Part shown: in pieces, positions 8,397 to 16,306 of the stretch
How positions within the stretch are numbered: the stretch's first letter is position 1
How the letters are laid out: every line of letters begins with the position of its first letter
DNA from: DATAFF01 sp036265615
Lineage (GTDB): Bacteria; Pseudomonadota; Alphaproteobacteria; Rhizobiales; Aestuariivirgaceae
Direction of reading: 5' to 3'
DNA: 64,000 nucleotides
Assembly (NCBI GenBank): GCA_036265615.1
Contig: DATAOT010000122.1
Span: 1-64,000 of the forward strand
Program-made: the position numbers and the translations under genes
Notes under the pieces: model-generated
Told to the model about the DNA's origin: nothing
Databases searched by the model: none
The model's input: the letters and a program-made list of their open reading frames with translations, nothing else

Positions 8397-11125
8397 TGAC
8401 GGGCCGGCATAGCGCGCAGGCGGTCGCGCCGGCCGGCGATCACGAGGGGCAGGCGCATTATATCGACCAGCTGGTCGAACTCCTGTGGGGCGAGTTCATG
8501 GCGGTCGTCGCCGGCCGCGTGCCCAAGCTCAAGCGAATGCTCGAAGGCACCATGCCGCTCAACGCGCTCGACGGCGAGGACCGCGTCGGGTTCCTGCAGG
8601 CAACCGGCATATGGTTTCAGCTCCTCACCATCGCGGAGGAGAATGCGGCAATGCGCAGCCGCCGGCGGCTCGAACAGGAGGGCGGACCGGATGCAGTGGT
8701 CGGCTCGTTCTGCAATGTCATCGGCAATATCGCAGCTGCCGGGGTCCAGCCCCATGACATCGGTCGCATGCTGATGAGCGCCGATGTGCGTTCGACCTTG
8801 ACGGCGCACCCAACCGAAGCCAAGCGGGTCACCGTGCTCGAGCTTCACCGAAGGATCTATCGCAAGCTGATCGAGCTCGAACATGCGCGCTGGACACCGC
8901 GGGAGCGCGACAGGCTGGTCGCGGAGGTCCGGGCCGAGATCGATGTGCTGTGGCTGACCGGCGAGCTTCGACTCGAGCGCCCGACGGTCGACAACGAGAT
9001 TGCTTGGGGCCTGCATTTTTTCCGCGAGGTGCTGTTCGATGTCATGCCGCAGGTGCTCGAACGGCTCGAATACGCACTGATGCGGCACTATCCCGAGACG
9101 CCGATCGAGGTGCCGGCATTCTTCCGCTTCTCGTCGTGGATCGGCGGCGATCGCGACGGCAATCCCGGTGTCACGGCCGCGATCACCGCGCGCGCCATCG
9201 AGGAGGGCCGGCGCGCCGCTATCGAGCGCTTCCGCCAGCGGCTGTCCTCCATGGTGAGGACACTCAGCATCAGCGCCAACCTCCTGGCGCCGCCCGGCGC
9301 CTTCGCCACACGGCTCGAGGAACTCAAGCGCGAGAGCGGCGCCGCCGAGGCAATCGGCGCCCGCAATGCCGGCGAAGTGTTCCGGCAATATTTCGCCAGC
9401 ATGGAGCTGCGGCTGGCGGCATCGCTCAAGCTTGCGGTCGGCGCCAATAGCGCCAAGCCCTATCTCCAGGGAGAGGAATTCGTCCGCGACCTGAAAATCG
9501 CCGAGGCAGCCCTGTTGCAGATGGGCGCCGACAGCGCTGCGGCGCTGATCGTAAGGCCGCTGCGGCGCGAGGCCGAGGTGTTCGCCTTCCATACCGTCAG
9601 CCTCGACGTCCGGCAGAACTCGACGGTGATCAACCGGGCGCTCACCGAGATCTGGTCGGGATTTGACGCGCCGGAGGTGGAAAGCCCAGCACCGGATACG
9701 CCCTTGTTTGCGGCACGGCTGAGGGACGAACTGCGCCGGCCGCCCAGCCGTCGTCCGCCGGTCGAGGGCCTTTCGGAAGAGACGCTCGAGACCATCGCGC
9801 TGTTCGAGCTTCTGCGCGACAAGATCGGCGGGCCGGAGCGCAAGTCGATCGGAGCTTTCATCCTGTCCATGACCCGCTCGGCCGACGACCTTCTGGCGGT
9901 CTATTGCCTCGCCCGTTTCGCCGGCGTCAACACCGACAAGCTGCGCATCGTGCCGCTGTTCGAGACCATCGAGGACCTGCGGCGGGCTCCGGCCATCATT
10001 TGCGAACTTGCGAAAATCCCGGCCGTCAGCCGCAATGTCGAGCACCATGGCGGCATTCAGGAGATCATGCTCGGTTATTCCGACTCGAACAAGGATGGCG
10101 GATTCTTCTGCTCGACCTTCGAGCTCATCCAGGCGCAACGCGACATCGTCAAGGCTGCGCACCGGGCGGGTATCAAGGTGAGCTTCTTCCATGGCCGCGG
10201 GGGTTCGGTAAGCCGGGGCGGCGCACCAACCGGGCGGGCGATCGCGGCGCAGCCGGCGGGCACGGTTGCCGGGCGCCTCCGCGTCACCGAGCAGGGCGAG
10301 GTGGTCACGAGCAAATTCGCCAATCGTGGCACCGCGCTCCACAACATGGAGCTTCTGTCTGCAAGCGTCATCGCCCATTCGCTCAAATCGGAGATCGAGC
10401 CCGAACTCAAGGCCAACCCCGATTTCGACAACGCGCTCGGTGAACTGTCGCAGTCATCACGGCGGAAGTATCGGCAGCTGATCGAGCAGCCTGGCCTTGC
10501 CATCTATCTGCAGCAGGCGTCACCGATGGAGGAGCTTTCGCTGCTCAATATCGGGTCGCGGCCGACGCGCCGTTTCGGCGCCAAGGGCATAGACGATCTC
10601 AGGGCCATTCCCTGGGTGTTTGCCTGGAGCCAGAACCGTCATCTGATCACCGGCTGGTATGGAATCGGCTCGGCATTGTCAGGCTACGGTGCAGGCCACG
10701 GCTCGGAAGGCCGGAAGCGGCTTTCGCTGATGTATGAACGATCGCGGGTGTTCCGGCTGATCATCGACGAGGTCGAGAAGACGATGGCGCTGACCGACAT
10801 GGCGATCGGGCAATCCTATGCGGCGCTGGTTGCCGACAAGGCCCAGAGCCGGTTCTTCCTCGATCTCGTTCGGGCCGAATATGAGCTCACCTGCTCGGAG
10901 GTCCTGCGCATCACCGGCGAGACGGCGCTCGGCGAGCGCTTTCCGTCGTTCCGGCGACGACTGGACCAGGTCACCCCCCTGCTCCAGCGCACTCATGCGC
11001 TCCAGGTCGAGCTTCTCGCCCAGTTCCGCGCCGAACAGGCCGGCGGCACGACGAAGGTGCGGTCGCTCGTGCCGCTGCTCCTGTCGATGAACTGCATCTC
11101 GGCAGGCCTTGGCTGGACCGGCTGA
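8393..11125 (+). CDS. ppc: Phosphoenolpyruvate carboxylase
   Basis: Carboxylates PEP to oxaloacetate, the CO2-fixing step that supplies malate to malate thiokinase in the serine cycle. The catalytic histidine is in LTAHPTEAKR (about residue 140); also present are GGDRDGNPGVT (about 250), the PEP-binding YSDSNKDGGF (about 560), FHGRGGSVSRGG (about 598, mobile catalytic loop) and the C-terminal QNRHLITGWYGIG region. At 910 residues it is full length. ATG at 8393 overlaps the mtkB stop by four bases. The 3' end converges on the oxygenase gene with a 13-base gap. Position in the mtkAB operon argues for a serine-cycle rather than purely anaplerotic role. Confidence 0.95.
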   Translation: MMTGRHSAQAVAPAGDHEGQAHYIDQLVELLWGEFMAVVAGRVPKLKRMLEGTMPLNALDGEDRVGFLQATGIWFQLLTIAEENAAMRSRRRLEQEGGPDAVVGSFCNVIGNIAAAGVQPHDIGRMLMSADVRSTLTAHPTEAKRVTVLELHRRIYRKLIELEHARWTPRERDRLVAEVRAEIDVLWLTGELRLERPTVDNEIAWGLHFFREVLFDVMPQVLERLEYALMRHYPETPIEVPAFFRFSSWIGGDRDGNPGVTAAITARAIEEGRRAAIERFRQRLSSMVRTLSISANLLAPPGAFATRLEELKRESGAAEAIGARNAGEVFRQYFASMELRLAASLKLAVGANSAKPYLQGEEFVRDLKIAEAALLQMGADSAAALIVRPLRREAEVFAFHTVSLDVRQNSTVINRALTEIWSGFDAPEVESPAPDTPLFAARLRDELRRPPSRRPPVEGLSEETLETIALFELLRDKIGGPERKSIGAFILSMTRSADDLLAVYCLARFAGVNTDKLRIVPLFETIEDLRRAPAIICELAKIPAVSRNVEHHGGIQEIMLGYSDSNKDGGFFCSTFELIQAQRDIVKAAHRAGIKVSFFHGRGGSVSRGGAPTGRAIAAQPAGTVAGRLRVTEQGEVVTSKFANRGTALHNMELLSASVIAHSLKSEIEPELKANPDFDNALGELSQSSRRKYRQLIEQPGLAIYLQQASPMEELSLLNIGSRPTRRFGAKGIDDLRAIPWVFAWSQNRHLITGWYGIGSALSGYGAGHGSEGRKRLSLMYERSRVFRLIIDEVEKTMALTDMAIGQSYAALVADKAQSRFFLDLVRAEYELTCSEVLRITGETALGERFPSFRRRLDQVTPLLQRTHALQVELLAQFRAEQAGGTTKVRSLVPLLLSMNCISAGLGWTG

Positions 11126-11138
11126 TCGCTTCGTAGCT

Positions 11139-11819
11139 TTAACTCCACAGCGCCCGCAAGCCGAAATAGGCGGTGTCCTTGATGCGGCGCGCGGCTTCCT
11201 GGAGACGCGAATTCCGCGGGTCGCTGCAATAAGTCATCGACAGCACGATCCGCCGCTCGCCTTCGGCCAGGGTGGTCACGCGATGCAGGACTCTGGCACC
11301 TTCAAAGACGACGAGGGTATTGGGCGGGGTCGGGATGACCCGCTCATTCCTGCCGCGGCGCACGAGAAGGCGCGCCGTCGATAGGCCGTCCGGTCCCTCG
11401 CCCTGATTGGCAATTGGGAGCAGCACCGTGAAGTGCCGGCCCTTGTAGAAATTGTGGTCATAGTGCCAGCCGATATGGTCGCCCGGCTTCACGTAATAGA
11501 GGACCGAGCAGGAACTCTTGTCCGTCAAGGGCGTCGTCTGGACCTCGAGGCCAACGATGCCTGCAATCGCCTTCCGCATGGCGGGCGACCGGTAGAGCGC
11601 GACCACGGTTGGCGCATGCTCGCGCAACGTCTCATAGGCGACGGTGCCGCCCTGCTTGTGCAGTGGCAGGTAACTGCGCTCAGTGTCACCGACCCCCTCG
11701 ATCTCGGCGACGATGCGCTGGCGAATGTCGGCGGGGAGGAAGTCGGAAATGGTGGCGAGCCGTTCGGCGAAGCTCGGAACGGTCTGCGGAGCGAGGCTGC
11801 ATGTGGCAAGGTCGTGCAT
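11139..11819 (-). CDS. 2OG-Fe(II) oxygenase family protein
   Basis: Predicted Fe(II)/2-oxoglutarate-dependent dioxygenase with a double-stranded beta-helix fold. Iron ligands are visible as H119-Y-D121 (GDHIGWHYDHNFYKG) and a distal H179 (GARVLHRVT); R190 in GERRIVLSMTY is placed to bind 2-oxoglutarate. 226 residues. It is convergent with ppc and divergent from the TAXI transporter gene; neither neighbour suggests a substrate. No signal peptide is seen, so it is probably cytoplasmic. It could be a small-molecule or protein hydroxylase. Confidence 0.75.
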   Translation of the reverse strand: MHDLATCSLAPQTVPSFAERLATISDFLPADIRQRIVAEIEGVGDTERSYLPLHKQGGTVAYETLREHAPTVVALYRSPAMRKAIAGIVGLEVQTTPLTDKSSCSVLYYVKPGDHIGWHYDHNFYKGRHFTVLLPIANQGEGPDGLSTARLLVRRGRNERVIPTPPNTLVVFEGARVLHRVTTLAEGERRIVLSMTYCSDPRNSRLQEAARRIKDTAYFGLRALWS

Positions 11820-11904
11820 GATCGCCGACTAAACGAGTCATGTGACAGCTTTATAAGGGCTCGCTAAGGTGCAGCAAACGCGCCGTCGAAGGAGGAACTG
11901 CCCG

Positions 11905-12888
11905 ATGAAGCCAGCATGGTTGTCTCGCCGCACCGTCATCGCCATCTCGGCCGGACTGGTCGCCAGCGTGGCGGCCGGCCCCCGGCTCGCCCGCGCCAAG
12001 ACCCGCATCACCATCGTTACGGGCGGCACGGGCGGCGTGTTCTATCCATATGGCGGCGGTATTGCCAAAATCCTGTCGGAGAAGGTTCCCGACATGCAGG
12101 CGACGGCCCAGGTCACCGGCGGATCGGTCGACAATGTCAAGCTGCTGGCCGCGGGCGAGGCGGAACTCGGTTTCGCCACGCTCGATTCCGCCTGGGAGGG
12201 ACTGAACGGGCTCGGCGCCTATGCCAAGGACGGCAAGCAGGACATCCGCACCGTGGCGCTGCTGTACGACAGCTTCTTCCATGTCTGTGCCGCCGCCGAT
12301 GCGCAGATCGGCAAAGTCGCCGATTTCAAGGGCAAGCGGGTGTCGGTCGGATCGGCCGGCTCGTCGACCGAGTCGATCGCCGACCGCGTGCTGAAGGCAG
12401 CCGGTCTCGATCCTCAGGCCGATGTCGGTCGCGACAATCTCGGCGTTTCCGAGTCCGCCGGGGCGCTCAAGGACGGCAAGATCGTGGGGTTCTTCTGGAT
12501 CGGCGGGGTGCCAACGGCAGCGGTCAAGGACCTCGCGGCATCGGGACAGCCCAAGATCACCTTCATCCCGACGCATGCCGAACTGCAGGTCATCGACAAG
12601 GAGTTCCCCGGCTTGTACCGGCCGTTCACGCTGAAGCCCAATTCCTACGCCGGCCAGGATCAGGAGGTCGCCGGACTTGGCGTCGCCAACGTCTTGCTGG
12701 TCGCGGCAAATGCACCTGATGATCTGGTCAAGAACATCCTCGAGGGCATCTTCGCCAATCTCGAGGACGTCAAGGCGATCCACCCCGAGGCGCGCAAGCT
12801 GTCGCTCGCCGGTGCGGCAGCCAAGACGGCGGTGCCGCTCCATCCGGCAGCGGCGGCGTTCTATCAGTCGAAAGGCGTGCAGCTCTGA
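11905..12888 (+). CDS. TAXI family TRAP transporter solute-binding protein
   Basis: Periplasmic binding protein of a TRAP transporter, which uses an ion gradient rather than ATP. ATG at 11905 is preceded by GGAGGAA (11891-11897); the first about 30 residues form a signal peptide with twin arginines and an ARA cleavage-like site. The mature protein begins TRITIVTGGTGGVFYPYGGG, the hallmark of the TAXI family, and contains SVGSAGSSTESIADRVLKAA and DNLGVSESAGALKDG. 327 residues, usual for the family. The next gene, the fused membrane component, overlaps its stop codon. TAXI substrates are often dicarboxylates or amino acids; none can be inferred here. Confidence 0.92.
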   Translation: MKPAWLSRRTVIAISAGLVASVAAGPRLARAKTRITIVTGGTGGVFYPYGGGIAKILSEKVPDMQATAQVTGGSVDNVKLLAAGEAELGFATLDSAWEGLNGLGAYAKDGKQDIRTVALLYDSFFHVCAAADAQIGKVADFKGKRVSVGSAGSSTESIADRVLKAAGLDPQADVGRDNLGVSESAGALKDGKIVGFFWIGGVPTAAVKDLAASGQPKITFIPTHAELQVIDKEFPGLYRPFTLKPNSYAGQDQEVAGLGVANVLLVAANAPDDLVKNILEGIFANLEDVKAIHPEARKLSLAGAAAKTAVPLHPAAAAFYQSKGVQL

Positions 12889-14996
12889 GCAGGGTCGCGG
12901 CCGCGCCCGAGGAGCCACGGCCGCTCAGCGCGGAAGACCTCGAGCGGCTGTCGATCGACAGCGAGGGCGGACCCGCCGACCGACCGCAGGGATGGCTCGG
13001 ATGGCTGACCGGCGGGCTCGCCTTCGCGCTGTCGGCCTACGCGCTGTTCTGGACGCAGTTCGCGCTCAACACCACGCTCTATCGGGCCTCGTTCCTGGCC
13101 TTGGCCCTCGTTCTCATCTTTCTGCTTTATCCGCTCAGCCGGACCGTACCCCTTCCGCCGCGAGCCGCCCGGATCATCGATTGGACATTCGCCGTGGTGG
13201 CGGTCGTCGCGGCGCTCTATCTGCCGTTCAACATCGACGCCTACAAGATCCGGCCGACCCGGCCGACGGCGCAAGAGCTGGCACTTGGCGGTGCCCTGAT
13301 GCTTCTCATTCTCGAAGCCACACGGCGCACCATCGGCTGGCACCTGCCGGCCATCGCCGTTGCCTTCCTCGTCTACTGCTATTTCGGCCCATGGATGCCG
13401 GAGCCGTTCGACCATCGCGGCTTCTCGGTCACCCGGATCATCGGCCAGAGCTACCTGACATTCGAGGGGATTTTTTCGACCCCGCTCGATGTTGCGGCAA
13501 CGTTCATCATCCTCTTCACGATTTATGGCGCGGTGCTCGACCGGGGCGGCGCCGGACGGTTCTTCGTCGATTGGGCGCTCGCAGTGTTCGGTCGGGAAGC
13601 GGGGCCGGGTGCACCGGGCCGGGCGGTCAATGCCGCGGGCTTCCTGCTCGGAACGGTATCCGGCTCGGGCGTTGCGACCACCGTCACGGTGGCATCGCTC
13701 ACCTGGCCGCTCCTCAGGCGCGCCGGCTACGATCCGGACACGGCGGGCGGCATGATCTCGGCGGCCGGGATCGGGGCCACATTGTCGCCGCCCACGCTCG
13801 GTGCAGCGGCCTTCATCATAGCCGAATATCTCGACGTGCCGTATTTCACGATCCTGATCTATGCCACGATACCGACGCTGCTCTATTATCTTTCCTGCTG
13901 GCTCATGACCGAGGCCGATGCCAGACGGCTCAAGATCCATCCGACGGCGCGCAGCGATCTCTCGGTGGTCGGCCTGACCCTGTCGCAGGGCTATCACTTC
14001 ATCTCGCTTGCGGCGATCGCGGTCATCCTGGCGCTTGGGTTTACCTCGTTCATGGCGGTGTTCTGGTCGCTGGCGATCGCCTTCGTGCTGTCGATGCTCA
14101 GAGAGGACAGCCGCCTCGTGTCGCTGCCGGCCTTCGGTTTCGGGGTGGGCTGCGGCATCGCCGCCCTGATCATCGGCCGTCTCGATCCGGGGATCCTGCC
14201 CTTTCAGCTGCTCGATGCACGCAGCTCGGTGGCGGTGTTCTGGGGCATCGCCGGCGCCACCGCCTTCTCGGCGTTCCAGGCCTTGACGGCGCTGCGCCAG
14301 GATCACAGCCCACCGGCCGACCAGACGCGCATGATCGAGGCGCTGAGCGAGGGAGCGCGGGCGACGCTCGGGGTGGTCGCGACCTGCGCCACAGCCGGCA
14401 TCATCGTGTGCGTCGTCAATCTGACGGGGCTCGGGCTCACCATCTCCGGCATCATCGTCGAGTTCGGCCAGGGATCGCGCCTGGCCGTGATCCTGCTTGC
14501 GGCGCTTGCCATGTGGGTGCTTGGCCTCGCCGTGCCGATCACCGCAAGCTACATCATCGCTGCAGTGATGCTGGTTCCGGCGCTCGTCAAGGTCGGCATC
14601 CCGGAGCCTGCAGCGCATATGTTCATGTTCTATTATGCAGTGCTTGGCGATGTGTCGCCGCCAACTGCGCTGGCGCCCTTCGCCGCAGCCGCACTCACGG
14701 GTGGTCGCCCCTTCGCCACCATGCGGCAGGCGTGGAAATACACGCTGCCAGCATTTCTGGTGCCGGTGATGTTCTGCGTGAGCCCGACCGGCTTGAGACT
14801 CCTGATGATCACGCCGCAAGGCACCGCACCGACGAGCGTGGCGGATTTTGCGTTGATTGCGATGACGAGCCTTATCGCAGCGGCGTCGCTTGCCGCCTTT
14901 GCCGCGAGCCTGACCGGCTATGCCTGGCGGCCGCTGACGGCACTCGAACGCGCAGCTTTCGGCATTGTCGGGCTGGCGCTGCTGTGGGTGAGCTAA
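12885..14996 (+). CDS. TRAP transporter fused permease (DctQM type), probable CTG start
   Basis: Inner-membrane part of the TAXI-TRAP system, with small (4TM) and large (12TM) subunits fused in one chain. Hydrophobic segments run from about residue 45 to the C-terminus; DctM-like features include GTVSGSGVATTVTVASLTWP and AAGIGATLSPPTLGAAAF. The frame stays open, with convincing permease sequence, back to the previous stop, yet no ATG, GTG or TTG occurs in it before 13101. A CTG at 12885 overlaps the upstream TGA as CTGA and has AAAGG nine bases before it, so I place the start there (703 residues). Starting at TTG 13101 would remove the conserved N-terminus including the first membrane helix. 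The remaining doubt is the start codon or a sequence error. Confidence 0.85.
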   Translation: MSRVAAAPEEPRPLSAEDLERLSIDSEGGPADRPQGWLGWLTGGLAFALSAYALFWTQFALNTTLYRASFLALALVLIFLLYPLSRTVPLPPRAARIIDWTFAVVAVVAALYLPFNIDAYKIRPTRPTAQELALGGALMLLILEATRRTIGWHLPAIAVAFLVYCYFGPWMPEPFDHRGFSVTRIIGQSYLTFEGIFSTPLDVAATFIILFTIYGAVLDRGGAGRFFVDWALAVFGREAGPGAPGRAVNAAGFLLGTVSGSGVATTVTVASLTWPLLRRAGYDPDTAGGMISAAGIGATLSPPTLGAAAFIIAEYLDVPYFTILIYATIPTLLYYLSCWLMTEADARRLKIHPTARSDLSVVGLTLSQGYHFISLAAIAVILALGFTSFMAVFWSLAIAFVLSMLREDSRLVSLPAFGFGVGCGIAALIIGRLDPGILPFQLLDARSSVAVFWGIAGATAFSAFQALTALRQDHSPPADQTRMIEALSEGARATLGVVATCATAGIIVCVVNLTGLGLTISGIIVEFGQGSRLAVILLAALAMWVLGLAVPITASYIIAAVMLVPALVKVGIPEPAAHMFMFYYAVLGDVSPPTALAPFAAAALTGGRPFATMRQAWKYTLPAFLVPVMFCVSPTGLRLLMITPQGTAPTSVADFALIAMTSLIAAASLAAFAASLTGYAWRPLTALERAAFGIVGLALLWVS

Positions 14997-15091
14997 CGTT
15001 TCGCTAACCATCGGCGAGGCTGACCTTTGCGCCGCAGGCAGATCAACTCTAACAAGAAGCGATGGGGCGATGACAACCAACACGGGATGCA

Positions 15092-16306
15092 ATGCGCGTC
15101 GTTGCAGCGGCTTGGGGAGCAACAAGAGGAAATGTCGGCGTGGCATTCGCGCTGACAGTGATCCCGTTATGCGCTGTTCTTGGCGTGGCGATCGACTATC
15201 TCTGCGCGAGCAATCTGCGCAGCACCCTTCAGGCAGCCGCGGATGCTGCGGTACTCGCTGCCGGAGCTCAGGGCAGCGACGACGACGCGACGCTCGAGGC
15301 GACCGTCGCCCGTTTCATGGATGCCAATCTGACCGCATCGGCGAAGGCCGCCCTCGGGAGCGTGCGGGTCACCTTCACCAAGCCGGCGACGATCAGGGTC
15401 GAAGCCCAAGCGGTGTCGAAGAACAGCTTCCTGAAGCTCGTCGGCATCGATGTGACCCCGGTCGCGGTGACGAGCGAGGCGGTCATGGGAAACCCGCTCG
15501 AGGTGGCGCTCGTTCTCGACAATACCGGTTCGATGGCAGGATCAAAGGAGGCGGCGCTGCGCAAGGCCGGCCGCGAGCTCGTCGACACCGTCATGGTCGA
15601 CCAGGCCGACGTCAAGGTGGCGGTGGTGCCGTTCTCGCAATATGTCAATGTCGGTGTCGGAAACGGCACGGCGCCATGGCTTGCAGTGACCGCCCTTTCA
15701 GCCTCGGTAACATGGGCGGGTTGTGTCAGGTCGCGGCCGCAGCCGCTCGACGTGAGCGATCGGTCGCCGGAAATCCCCTACCCTTTCCTTGCACAGCAAA
15801 GCTCGCTGTCCCGCAATTATTTCTGCCCAAACCCTTTGACGCCGCTCACGGCCGAGAAGTCGGTTGTGATGGCGGCCATAGACAGCATGGTGATGAGCAG
15901 CCTCAGCACCTACATTCCCGCCGGGCTGATGTGGGGGTGGAACGTGCTGACGCCGGCCGCACCTTTCAGCGAGGCGCGAGCCAAGGGGGTGCGCAAGGCG
16001 ATGGTGCTGATGACCGACGGAGCGAACACTGCCACACTCTTCCCCGGCGGCTTTCACCAGCCCGACCCCAATCCCGCGCAAACGGTCAACACGATGCTGA
16101 CCCTGTGCGGCAACATCAAGCAGGCCGGAATCCATTTGTACACGGTTGCCTTTGCCATTTCCGGCGCCGATTTGCCGGTGATCGGTCAGCTCAGAACCTG
16201 CGCCAGCGACAGCGGGTCGGCCTTCACCGCCGATGACGGCACCGCGCTCATCCAAGTCTTCCGCGACATCACCAAGCAGCTCAAGGTGCTGCGGCTGGCA
16301 CGCTAG
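15092..16306 (+). CDS. TadG-like pilus-assembly protein with von Willebrand A domain
   Basis: Membrane-anchored protein of the Tad/Flp pilus assembly type. The N-terminus has the TadE/TadG hallmark: a short charged segment, one membrane helix (about residues 12-35) and a following QAAADAAVLAAG amphipathic stretch. A von Willebrand factor A domain fills about residues 136-395; the MIDAS motif is DNTGSM (DxTGS form) near residue 141. 404 residues. It is isolated from any tad operon here, between the TRAP permease and kup. Its TAG stop shares CTAG with the convergent kup stop. It may be a minor pilin-associated adhesin or have an unrelated envelope role. Confidence 0.82.
   Translation: MRVVAAAWGATRGNVGVAFALTVIPLCAVLGVAIDYLCASNLRSTLQAAADAAVLAAGAQGSDDDATLEATVARFMDANLTASAKAALGSVRVTFTKPATIRVEAQAVSKNSFLKLVGIDVTPVAVTSEAVMGNPLEVALVLDNTGSMAGSKEAALRKAGRELVDTVMVDQADVKVAVVPFSQYVNVGVGNGTAPWLAVTALSASVTWAGCVRSRPQPLDVSDRSPEIPYPFLAQQSSLSRNYFCPNPLTPLTAEKSVVMAAIDSMVMSSLSTYIPAGLMWGWNVLTPAAPFSEARAKGVRKAMVLMTDGANTATLFPGGFHQPDPNPAQTVNTMLTLCGNIKQAGIHLYTVAFAISGADLPVIGQLRTCASDSGSAFTADDGTALIQVFRDITKQLKVLRLAR

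Noticed and set aside
8255..10378. Long open frame (about 700 codons) on the minus strand opposite ppc
   Set aside because: It is antisense to a clear PEP carboxylase, has no recognisable domain and a composition typical of high-GC shadow frames.
12885..13103. Frameshift or pseudogene at the start of the TRAP permease
   Set aside because: The frame is continuous with good N-terminal sequence back to the previous stop; a CTG start explains the data without a disruption, though a base error cannot be excluded.
12864..15146. Long open minus-strand frame opposite the TRAP permease
   Set aside because: Shadow of a conserved permease; highly charged, repetitive Arg/Glu/Gly composition and no homologous motif.
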